A stretch of 33,795 nt of DNA from Bacillota bacterium. GTDB lineage: Bacteria > Bacillota > Clostridia > Christensenellales > Aristaeellaceae. Positions 24,255-31,556 of this stretch are shown piece after piece. The stretch spans positions 1-33,795 of the forward strand of contig JAEWRJ010000174.1 of the NCBI GenBank assembly GCA_023460055.1, in the 5' to 3' direction. A program made the translations under genes and the position numbers. The notes beneath the pieces were generated by a model. That model worked only from the letters and a program-made list of their open reading frames with translations, was not told where the DNA came from and searched no databases. Position 1 is the first letter of the stretch; the number at the start of each line of letters is the position of its first letter.

Positions 24255-24302
24255 TTAGCCTTTGACCGAGCCCGCGGTCAAGCCCCCGGGGATGAATTTC
24301 CG
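24255..24302 (-). pseudogene. C-terminal scar of a carbohydrate ABC transporter permease
   Basis: Fifteen codons plus stop, ending GGLTAGSVKG, fit the almost invariant C-terminus of MalG/LacG-type (CUT1) permeases, which typically end F..GLTAGAVKG. The upstream bases belong to another gene (DUF1801, stop at 24316-24318), so the rest of the permease is gone. The scar lies 28 bases before the dehydrogenase start, exactly where a sugar transporter operon would feed into the dehydrogenase and Gfo/Idh/MocA genes. It suggests a deletion or insertion removed the transporter and left its last codons. Confidence 0.6.
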
Positions 24303-24315
24303 CGAGTTCGTGTTT

Positions 24316-24750
24316 CTATCCCCAGTTATGCTCGGCCGCGTATTCATCCAGCAGCCGCACGGACTCCCTGACCGTTTCTTCCAGCACCCCGAGGTCAATG
24401 TCCGCCAGCTTGTTGACATACACGCAACCGACGGAAGCCTTGTGCTTGCCAAGCCTGGCCAAAAAACTATCCAGCTTTCCGCCATACATGAACAGATAAA
24501 GCGATATCTTTCCCTTGCGGGGGGAGAAGCCTGTTTTGGCGGCGAAGCCCGCGTGGCCGCTTTCGTACCGGTAATGGTACCTGCCAAAGCCAAATCCGCT
24601 CCCGTCCCACACGACGGCCGGCTCGTTTGAGGCGCGCTCAAAGATGGGGATCAGCGTCCGGGCTTCTTCTTTTTGCTTGTCCGTCTCCAGGGTTTGGATA
24701 TATTCCTCAGCCGTCATCTCCAGCGGCTTTGTCTTCTGTTCCTTCGCCAT
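24316..24750 (-). CDS. DUF1801 domain protein
   Basis: 144 residues. The family features are an early TAEEYIQTLETDKQKEEA helix (14-31), PAVVWDGSGFGFGRYHYRY (about 44-62), a core FSPRKGKISLYLF and a C-terminal helix with LADIDLGVLEE. DUF1801 (YdhG-like) proteins are small cytoplasmic proteins of unknown function with a fold related to iron-chaperone frataxin-like proteins. GGGGGTGA precedes the ATG. It is divergent from argS. It lies next to the permease scar and may have arrived in the event that removed the transporter. Confidence 0.85.
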   Translation of the reverse strand: MAKEQKTKPLEMTAEEYIQTLETDKQKEEARTLIPIFERASNEPAVVWDGSGFGFGRYHYRYESGHAGFAAKTGFSPRKGKISLYLFMYGGKLDSFLARLGKHKASVGCVYVNKLADIDLGVLEETVRESVRLLDEYAAEHNWG

Positions 24751-24821
24751 GGCGGTTCACCCCCAATCGATCAGACTGATCATTTAATATAGAGTATACC
24801 CATTGGCGCTTGTTCGCTTGC

Positions 24822-24850
24822 TTGCGCCCATTTGCGCGCTATGGTATGAT
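24822..24850 (+). promoter_or_regulatory. Predicted extended -10 promoter of argS
   Basis: TTGCGC (24822-24827), 17 bases, and TATGAT (24845-24850) preceded by TG at 24842-24843 with one base between. The start codon is 33 bases downstream. Confidence 0.6.
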
Positions 24851-24882
24851 AATCTGTGTTTTGTCAAGGGGGTAGAAAGCGG

Positions 24883-26595
24883 ATGGACATGCGGGAGATC
24901 ATCGCACAGGCACTGAACAAAGCGGCAAAGGCCGCCTTCCCGGAGGCTGATTTTGAGCCCGCGGCGCTTGCGCGCGCGCTGGAGATCCCGCCGGATCCGG
25001 CCATGGGCGATATGGCTTTCCCGTGCTTCGCGCTCTCGCGCCAGCTGCGCATGGGGCCGCCGCAGATCGCGGCAAAAATGGCGGGCGGCATCTCAGACCC
25101 GCTGATCGAGCGGGCGGAAGTCAAGGGCGGCTACCTGAACTTCTTTTTGGCGCGCGAAGCGTTTTGCGGGGGTATAGTCGAAAACGTACTCGCCAGCAAG
25201 GGCAATTGGGGCGCCGGGACCGAGGGAGAGGGCAAGACGGTCTGCATCGACTACTCTTCCATCAACATCGCCAAGCGCTTCCATATCGGCCACCTGTCCA
25301 CCACGGCCATCGGCCACAGCCTCAAGCGCATCTATGATTACATGGGCTACCGCACCGTGGGCATCAATCACCTGGGCGACTGGGGCACCCAGTTTGGCAA
25401 GATGATCGCTGCCTACAAGCACTGGGGTTCGAAGGAAGAGGTCGAGCAGGGCGGCGTGCAAGCGCTCAGCGACCTGTATGTCCGCTTCCACAAGGAGGCG
25501 GAGGAAGATTCAGCGCTGGAAGATGAAGGCCGCGCCTGGTTCAAGCGCATCGAGGACGGGGACGCGGAAGCGCTGTCGATCTTCAACTGGTTCAAGGAGA
25601 TCACCCTGAAGGATGCCGACCGGGTGTACGATATATTGGGCGTTTCCTTTGACAGCTACGCGGGCGAGAGCTTTTATAACGACAAGATGGACCGTGTGGT
25701 CGACGAGCTGAAGGCTAAGAACCTGCTGGTCGAAAGCGACGGCGCCTATGTGGTGGACCTGGAGCCCTGGGGCATGCCCCCCTGCCTGATCATCAAGCGT
25801 GACGGCGCCGCCCTGTACGCCACCCGCGATATCGCCGCCGCGCTCTACCGCATGGACACCTACAATTTTGAGAAATGCCTGTATGTGGTCGCCTATCAGC
25901 AGGACCTGCATTTCCGCCAGGTGTTCAAGGTGCTGGAGCTGATGGGCTACGAGTGGGCCGCGCAGCGTATGCAGCACGTGGCCTTCGGCATGATCAGCTA
26001 CGAGGGCGAAGCCCTCTCCACTCGCAAGGGCAACATCGTCTATCTGGACGATCTGCTGCGCGCGGCGCAGGAGAAGGCCCTGGCCATCATTGAAGAGAAG
26101 AGCCCCGGCCTGCCTGATAAGGAAAAGACAGCCCGCCAGGTGGGCATCGGCTCGGTCATTTTCTTTGATCTGTTCAACAGCCGCATCAAGGACATCGACT
26201 TCCGCTGGGACCGCGCCCTGAACTTTGACGGCGAGACCGGCCCCTACGTGCAGTATACCTACGCGCGCTGCTGCTCGGTGCTCCGCAAAGCGGGCGAGGT
26301 AAACGCAGCGCCTGATTACGCCGCCCTGACAGACGATGAAGCGATGGCGCTGATTAAGCTGCTGGCCCTCTTCCCCGAGGCGGTGCGTGACGCCGCGCTG
26401 CGCAGCGAGCCAAGCATGCTGACCCGGGCGACCACAGAGATCGCCAAGGCCTACAACAAGTTCTACTACGAGCACCGCATCCTCACCCAGGACGCGGGCG
26501 AAAGCGCCGCACGCCTTGCTTTGACCTCAGCTGTCAAAGCGGTTATCGGGCGGGGGCTCTACCTGATCGGCCTGGAAGCGCCGGAGCAGATGTGA
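24883..26595 (+). CDS. argS: Arginine--tRNA ligase
   Basis: 570 residues from the ATG giving MDMREII, with AAGGGGGT about 10 bases upstream. An N-terminal Arg-tRNA synthetase domain (about 1-90) contacts the tRNA D-loop. The class I signature HIGH is at 134-137 (FHIGHLST), followed by NHLGDWGTQFG. The KMSKS equivalent is degenerate (LSTRKGN), as is common for ArgRS. The C-terminal DALR-type anticodon domain ends the protein. It charges tRNA-Arg in the cytoplasm. dapF follows after 10 bases, so the two are probably one transcript. Confidence 0.96.
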   Translation: MDMREIIAQALNKAAKAAFPEADFEPAALARALEIPPDPAMGDMAFPCFALSRQLRMGPPQIAAKMAGGISDPLIERAEVKGGYLNFFLAREAFCGGIVENVLASKGNWGAGTEGEGKTVCIDYSSINIAKRFHIGHLSTTAIGHSLKRIYDYMGYRTVGINHLGDWGTQFGKMIAAYKHWGSKEEVEQGGVQALSDLYVRFHKEAEEDSALEDEGRAWFKRIEDGDAEALSIFNWFKEITLKDADRVYDILGVSFDSYAGESFYNDKMDRVVDELKAKNLLVESDGAYVVDLEPWGMPPCLIIKRDGAALYATRDIAAALYRMDTYNFEKCLYVVAYQQDLHFRQVFKVLELMGYEWAAQRMQHVAFGMISYEGEALSTRKGNIVYLDDLLRAAQEKALAIIEEKSPGLPDKEKTARQVGIGSVIFFDLFNSRIKDIDFRWDRALNFDGETGPYVQYTYARCCSVLRKAGEVNAAPDYAALTDDEAMALIKLLALFPEAVRDAALRSEPSMLTRATTEIAKAYNKFYYEHRILTQDAGESAARLALTSAVKAVIGRGLYLIGLEAPEQM

Positions 26596-26605
26596 GGCAG
26601 CACCC

Positions 26606-27445
26606 ATGAAGTTTACAAAGATGCAGGGTATCGGCAACGACTACGTCTACATCGATTGTTTTGAAGAAAAGGTCAAAGATCCGGCGGCGCTGGCCATCCA
26701 GATGAGCAAGCCGCACTTCGGCATAGGCTCAGACGGCCTGGTGCTGATCGAGGCCAGCGAATATGCCGATTTTGGCATGCGGATCTTCAACTCAGACGGC
26801 AGCGAAGCTGAGATGTGCGGCAATGCCGCCCGCTGCGTAGGCCGCTATGTGCGGGAGCGCGGTCTGACGGATAAGGATGAGATCACCCTGTCCACCAAGG
26901 CCGGCATCCGCCGCCTGTGGCCCGAGATGTCGGAAGGCATTGTGCGCCGAGTCAAGGTGGATATGGGTTCGCCGGAACTGAACCCGCGCCTGATCGGCGT
27001 GGATCTGCCGGGCGATCTGGTGCTGCGCCACCGCGTCCAGATACTGGGCCAGACCCTGTTCATCACCGCCGTCAGCCTGGGAAACCCGCACTGCGTGATC
27101 TTTGTGCGCGACCCCGAACTGATGGATCTTCAAACCATTGGCCCCATGCTTGAAAACCACAGCCTGTTCCCCAAGCGGACCAATGTGGAGTTTGTGCGCG
27201 TGGTCAGGCGGGATTGCCTGCAGATGCGCGTATGGGAGCGGGGCAGCGGCGAAACGCTGGGCTGCGGCACCGGCGCCTGCGCCGCCCTGGTCGCGAGCGT
27301 TCTGTGCGGCCTGAGCGACCGCACCGCCCAGGTACGCCTTCCCGGCGGCAACCTTGAACTGATGTGGAACCCTGAAGACAACTGTGTCTACCAATCCGGC
27401 CCCGAGGAGTTTGTATTTGACGGGGTATGGTTCGAACAGGAATAG
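26606..27445 (+). CDS. dapF: Diaminopimelate epimerase
   Basis: 279 residues, normal length. The two catalytic cysteines are in place: Cys71 in MCGNAARC and Cys220 in GCGTGAC. The N-terminal KMQGIGNDYVYID and the middle SLGNPHCVIF are standard. It converts LL- to meso-diaminopimelate, needed for lysine and peptidoglycan cross-links, so the cell presumably makes meso-DAP. GTGAGG at the end of argS supplies the ribosome site. Confidence 0.96.
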   Translation: MKFTKMQGIGNDYVYIDCFEEKVKDPAALAIQMSKPHFGIGSDGLVLIEASEYADFGMRIFNSDGSEAEMCGNAARCVGRYVRERGLTDKDEITLSTKAGIRRLWPEMSEGIVRRVKVDMGSPELNPRLIGVDLPGDLVLRHRVQILGQTLFITAVSLGNPHCVIFVRDPELMDLQTIGPMLENHSLFPKRTNVEFVRVVRRDCLQMRVWERGSGETLGCGTGACAALVASVLCGLSDRTAQVRLPGGNLELMWNPEDNCVYQSGPEEFVFDGVWFEQE

Positions 27446-27525
27446 AGGATGCTTTGAGGATCTTTCTTTATGAAGGCATCCAAAGCCCCTCCATGACCAA
27501 TAATGACGATCAAGGGGGATGAAAC

Positions 27526-28800
27526 ATGGTACGCGCTATCGTTGGAGCTAACTGGGGAGACGAGGGCAAGGGCAAGCTGACCGATGTGCTGGCGGAGCAG
27601 TCCGACATCGTCGTCCGCTATCAGGGCGGGGCCAACGCCGGACATACCATCATCAACGAGCACGGCAAGTTCGCCCTTCACCTGCTGCCCAGCGGCATCT
27701 TTCACCAGAGCATCGTCAATATCATCGGGCCCGGCGTGGCGCTGGATATTGAGGCGCTATTTAACGAGCTGGACGGCATCCTTTCCCGCGGTCTTCCCCA
27801 GCCAAAGCTTCTGGTGTCCGACCGGGCGCAGGTGCTGATGGATTTCCACGTTATGCTTGACACCTATGAGGAAGAGCGCCTGGCGGACCGCAAATTCGGC
27901 TCTACCAAGTCGGGGATCGCCCCCTTCTACAGCGACAAGGCCTCCAAGGTGGGCATACAGGTCTGTCAGCTTCAGGATAAAGAGCTTTTACGCGAGCGAA
28001 TTACGCTCAGCCTGGTCAAAAAAAACATCCTGATGGAGCACCTGTACCACAAGCCCCTGCTTGACGCGGACGCCCTGACCGAAAAATATTACGAGCTCGG
28101 GCAGCGCCTGGCGCCTTACGTGGTGGATACGACGCAGTACCTGTACGGGGCGCTGAAGGAAGGCAAGCGCATCCTGCTGGAAGGCCAGCTGGGCGCGCTG
28201 CGCGACCTGGAGCACGGCATCTATCCCTACACCACCTCCTCCTCCCCGCTGGCCGGCTACGGCACGGTGGGCGCCGGCATCCCCCCGGCCGCGATCAAGG
28301 AGGTCATCGCCGTCACCAAAGCCTACTCCAGCAGCGTGGGCACCGGCTATTTCGTTACCGCCCTGGCGGGCGAGGAGGCTGAGGAATTGAGGCGGCGCGG
28401 CGGCGACGCCGGCGAATACGGCGCCAAGACCGGACGGCCCCGCGATGTGGGCTGGTTTGACGCCGTGGCCACCCGCTACGGCTGCCGCGTGCAGGGCGCG
28501 ACCGCCTGCGCGATGACCAACATCGACGTGCTGGGTTATCTGGATGAGATCAAGATTTGTGTAGCTTACGACATCGACGGCGAGCAAACGAGGGATTTTC
28601 CCTCCTCCCCCAGGCTCTCCCGCGCCAAGCCCGTCTATGTCACCCTGCCGGGCTGGAAAACGGATATACGCGGCGTGACCGATTACGATGCCCTGCCCGA
28701 GAATTGCAAAAACTATCTGAGCTACATCGAGCGCGTCATCGAAACGCCCCTGACCATCATTTCCACTGGCCCCAGGCGCGAGGAGATCATCTTCAGGTAA
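27526..28800 (+). CDS. purA: Adenylosuccinate synthetase
   Basis: 424 residues. The GTP-binding WGDEGKGK (10-17) and GANAGHT (about 35-41) include the catalytic Asp and His. The GSTKSGIAPFYSDK segment, a TTSSSP block and the C-terminal GWK...ENCKNYLSYIE are typical. It joins IMP and aspartate with GTP, the first step from IMP to AMP. CAAGGGGGATG precedes the ATG. It follows dapF by 80 bases with no evident promoter or terminator between, so it may be part of the argS-dapF transcript. Confidence 0.96.
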   Translation: MVRAIVGANWGDEGKGKLTDVLAEQSDIVVRYQGGANAGHTIINEHGKFALHLLPSGIFHQSIVNIIGPGVALDIEALFNELDGILSRGLPQPKLLVSDRAQVLMDFHVMLDTYEEERLADRKFGSTKSGIAPFYSDKASKVGIQVCQLQDKELLRERITLSLVKKNILMEHLYHKPLLDADALTEKYYELGQRLAPYVVDTTQYLYGALKEGKRILLEGQLGALRDLEHGIYPYTTSSSPLAGYGTVGAGIPPAAIKEVIAVTKAYSSSVGTGYFVTALAGEEAEELRRRGGDAGEYGAKTGRPRDVGWFDAVATRYGCRVQGATACAMTNIDVLGYLDEIKICVAYDIDGEQTRDFPSSPRLSRAKPVYVTLPGWKTDIRGVTDYDALPENCKNYLSYIERVIETPLTIISTGPRREEIIFR

Positions 28801-28820
28801 TCAATCTCCTCAATATTCGT

Positions 28821-28867
28821 AAAAACTCAGGAGGCTGTTACTCTTCGTATCAGTCTCCTGAGTTTTT
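28821..28867. terminator. Bidirectional terminator after purA
   Basis: Seventeen pairs with one G-T: 28821-28837 (AAAAACTCAGGAGGCTG) with 28851-28867, loop of 13 bases. T-runs exist on both strands, so it can end purA and the convergent DUF1541 gene. Confidence 0.93.
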
Positions 28868-28921
28868 GTGAAGCACCTCATCTGAAGATCAGCCTTTGAT
28901 GCTCCTTATTACCACTCGCTC

Positions 28922-29455
28922 CTATCCGTTGTCAGTCGGAAGCTCGTATGGCAGCAGCTCCTCTTGGGAGACCCACTGGTGGTTCAAGATGGGCTCGCTC
29001 CCATCGGTGGGTGTAAAATCCACCATGTAGGCAACGCCGGCCATCACCTCGACGATTTCAGCCCGCGCGCCTTCGCCGCCCATGCCGCTGATATGCCCCG
29101 GCAGCAGGATCACCTGATCCCCCACCTTCCAGGGTTCGTCGCCGTGTCCCTCGATCTCCTCATGGATCACCCAGCGGTGCCAGAGGACCTCCTCGCCGGT
29201 ATCAGCGTTGGTGTAGTTGATCGCATACAGCACCGTATCAAAAGCGCCGGAGACGCGCGCAACCGCCCCTGCCATGCCGGGCATATGGTCGGCAAGCATT
29301 ATGACCTCGGTGCCCACCGGGTAGGCCGGGTCCTCCGCGGGGGTAAAGGTATCGGTAGGCGTGACAGCGTGATGATCCATCCCTTCATGCGCAAGCGCAG
29401 GAATGAATGATATCATCATCATGGCTGCCAGCAGCACGCTTGTTAACTTCTTCAT
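28922..29455 (-). CDS. Exported YdhK-like protein with two DUF1541 repeats
   Basis: 177 residues from an ATG behind GAGGAGG. A signal peptide covers about 1-22 (ending ALA), and the mature N-terminus has a HEGMDHH segment. Two homologous DUF1541 (PF07563) units follow at about 46-101 and 109-167; each runs from a YPVGTEV or WKVGDQV strand through a GHxxGM-like turn to HRWV or HQWV and EE. This is the family of Bacillus YdhK, exported or lipid-anchored proteins of unknown function, sometimes linked to metals because of their His/Met content. There is no lipobox here. It is a single-gene unit. Confidence 0.85.
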   Translation of the reverse strand: MKKLTSVLLAAMMMISFIPALAHEGMDHHAVTPTDTFTPAEDPAYPVGTEVIMLADHMPGMAGAVARVSGAFDTVLYAINYTNADTGEEVLWHRWVIHEEIEGHGDEPWKVGDQVILLPGHISGMGGEGARAEIVEVMAGVAYMVDFTPTDGSEPILNHQWVSQEELLPYELPTDNG

Positions 29456-29493
29456 TGTTTTCCTCCTCTCAGCCATAGGCCGGGTTACAATGA

Positions 29494-29524
29494 AGTATAC
29501 ACGGCAAGCGTCTGCCGCAAACAA
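29494..29524 (-). promoter_or_regulatory. Possible promoter of the DUF1541 gene
   Basis: On the minus strand TATACT (29499-29494) is a good -10; the best -35, TTGTTT (29524-29519), is weak and spaced at 19. Confidence 0.35.
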
Positions 29525-29575
29525 GAGCCGGCAGGGGAGTCCGCGCGCTGTTCGAGGCCCGGATCTCTGGTTTGC

Positions 29576-31297
29576 TTATTTTAAAAGCCCTTTCATATCA
29601 ACCATCACCTTTGCCCCAAGCGCCCTGGCCTGCTCCATGCTTTGGGCCGCGTACGTGTTGACATAGACCTTGATCTTGGGCTCGGTACCGCTGGGACGCA
29701 CACAGCACCAGTGCCCGCCTTCCAGCTCGTAGAACAGCACGTCGGAAGCGGGATAGTCAAGCGTCTCCTGCCGCCCGTTTTCGGTACGGACGCCCTTGAG
29801 ATAGTCAAGCGCGGCCTTGACCGGAATACCGGCCACTTCCTGAATAGGCTCCTCCCGCAGGCGTTTCATCAGGGACCGCATGTTTTCAAGCCCTTCCTTG
29901 CCGGGCAGGGTGATGGACAGCACATCCTCATGGTAATAGCCAAATTCCCTGTATAGCTGCTGCAGGCGGTCATAGAGCGTGATGCCCTCCGCCATGCAGG
30001 CGCAGGCCGCTTCGGCGATCAGCAGCGAGGCGTTTACACCGTCCTTGTCGCGCACGCTGGTGCCCGACAGGTAGCCGAAGCTCTCCTCAAACCCGAACAG
30101 GAAGCTGTACTCGCCGCCTTCCTCAAACTGCTGTATCTTTTCCCCGATGTATTTGAAGCCGGTCAGCGTGTCAAAGAGCTTTACGCCGTAGCCTTCGCAG
30201 ATGGAGCGGGCCATCCCGGTGGATACGATGCTCTTGCAAACAGCGCCGTTCCCCGGCAGGGTCCCCGCGCGCTTCCTTCCCTCCAGCACATGGTGCAGCA
30301 GCAGGCAGCCGATCTGGTTGCCCGACAGCGTCCTGTACACCCCCTCGCCGTCGCGCACGCAGACGCCCAGGCGGTCGCAATCGGGATCGGTGCCGAAGAT
30401 GACGCTGGCGTCCACCTTCTGCGCCAGCGGGATCGCCAGCCTGAAGGCATTGGGGTCTTCGGGGTTGGGCGCGGACACGGTGGAAAAATCGGGGTCAGGC
30501 AGTTCCTGCTCGGGCACAACGGTCACGTTCACGATGCCCGCCTCCTTCAGCGCCCGGCGCACGGGGATGTTGCCGCTGCCGTGCAGAGGCGTATAGACGA
30601 TCTTCAAGTCCTTCCCCCGCTCCCGCACCAGCTCGGGGCTGATCAACAGGCCCAGTACCATCCTGATGTAGTCGTCGTCGACCTCTTTGTCACCGATGTA
30701 TGAAAGCAAGCCGCATTCCAGCGCCTTCCCTTCATCCATCGGCAGGCAGGCGCTGTAGGCCAGGCTGAACACCAGGTCCGAAATGCCTTTAGCCATCCCC
30801 GGTCCTACCTGCGCGCCGTCCTCGGCGTATACTTTATAACCGTTGTACTGGGGCGGATTGTGGCTGGCCGTGATCACCACGCCCGCGATGGCACGCAGAT
30901 GCCGCACCGCGTAGCTGACGATCGGCACAGGCCGCAGCGCGTCAAACAGCATCGCCTTCACCCCCCTGGCCGCAAAGACCAGCGCGGCTTCCCCGGCGAA
31001 TTCGGGGGACATCCGGCGGCTGTCAAAGCCGATCACAATGCCGCGCTCCGCCCCGCCGGGAAGATCCTTCACATAATCAGCCAACCCCGCGGAGAGCCTG
31101 CGCACGTTGAATATATTCATGCGGTTGGTGCCCGCGCCAAGCACGCCGCGCATGCCGGCGGTGCCGAAGCTCAGCTCCGTATAAAACCTGTCCTCGATCC
31201 CTTCGGGCTGGTCTCTGACCGCTTCCAGTTCGCCCATCAGGGCAGGTTCATCCGCTGCCATCGCCAGCCAGGCATGATAGTTCTCCATCACCGTCAT
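29576..31297 (-). CDS. Phosphoglucomutase / phosphomannomutase
   Basis: 573 residues from the ATG giving MTVMENYHAW, chosen for GGAGG 8 bases upstream; in-frame ATGs further out lack ribosome sites. All four active-site loops of the alpha-D-phosphohexomutase family are clear: phosphoserine TASHNPPQYNG, metal-binding GTDPDCDRLG, sugar-binding GFEESFGYLSG and phosphate-binding RPSGTEPKIKVY. The length and the early FGTAGMRG match the PgcA-type phosphoglucomutases of Firmicutes, which interconvert glucose 1- and 6-phosphate, for UDP-glucose or glycogen. Mannose phosphates could also be used. Confidence 0.92.
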   Translation of the reverse strand: MTVMENYHAWLAMAADEPALMGELEAVRDQPEGIEDRFYTELSFGTAGMRGVLGAGTNRMNIFNVRRLSAGLADYVKDLPGGAERGIVIGFDSRRMSPEFAGEAALVFAARGVKAMLFDALRPVPIVSYAVRHLRAIAGVVITASHNPPQYNGYKVYAEDGAQVGPGMAKGISDLVFSLAYSACLPMDEGKALECGLLSYIGDKEVDDDYIRMVLGLLISPELVRERGKDLKIVYTPLHGSGNIPVRRALKEAGIVNVTVVPEQELPDPDFSTVSAPNPEDPNAFRLAIPLAQKVDASVIFGTDPDCDRLGVCVRDGEGVYRTLSGNQIGCLLLHHVLEGRKRAGTLPGNGAVCKSIVSTGMARSICEGYGVKLFDTLTGFKYIGEKIQQFEEGGEYSFLFGFEESFGYLSGTSVRDKDGVNASLLIAEAACACMAEGITLYDRLQQLYREFGYYHEDVLSITLPGKEGLENMRSLMKRLREEPIQEVAGIPVKAALDYLKGVRTENGRQETLDYPASDVLFYELEGGHWCCVRPSGTEPKIKVYVNTYAAQSMEQARALGAKVMVDMKGLLK

Positions 31298-31383
31298 CGC
31301 GTTTTCCTCCATGCGCACACTCAAAATCGCCGTCATCCGATCGGGTTTCAAGTCAAATCCTGTTTATATATATCACGCTTCTT

Positions 31384-31412
31384 ATTATAATCGTCCCTTC
31401 TCAGGCACGCAA
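31384..31412 (-). promoter_or_regulatory. Predicted promoter of the phosphohexomutase gene
   Basis: On the minus strand TTGCGT (31412-31407), 17 bases and a perfect TATAAT (31389-31384). The transcript would have a leader of about 80 bases. Confidence 0.6.
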
Positions 31413-31477
31413 GCGGAGCCTTGGGGGGGAAATGGGCAGAAATTATGATATTTAAGACCAAAAATACCCATTGTTTG

Positions 31478-31506
31478 TTGACCATGTAATGAATCTGTAA
31501 TATACT
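31478..31506 (+). promoter_or_regulatory. Predicted promoter of the SH3-domain protein gene
   Basis: TTGACC (31478-31483), a 17-base spacer and TATACT (31501-31506). Confidence 0.75.
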
Positions 31507-31556
31507 GCTGATGGAATATTCTGCGGCTTTGGCCGGGATAAGGGTTGAGGTGCTCC

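Noticed and set aside
24883..26595. Missing KMSKS motif in argS
   Set aside because: Many arginyl-tRNA synthetases have a degenerate second signature; the STRKG version here is normal.
27446..27525. Possible regulatory hairpin before purA (GGATGC/GCATCC)
   Set aside because: The stem is only six pairs with a large loop and no resemblance to a known purine element, so it is not reported as a feature.
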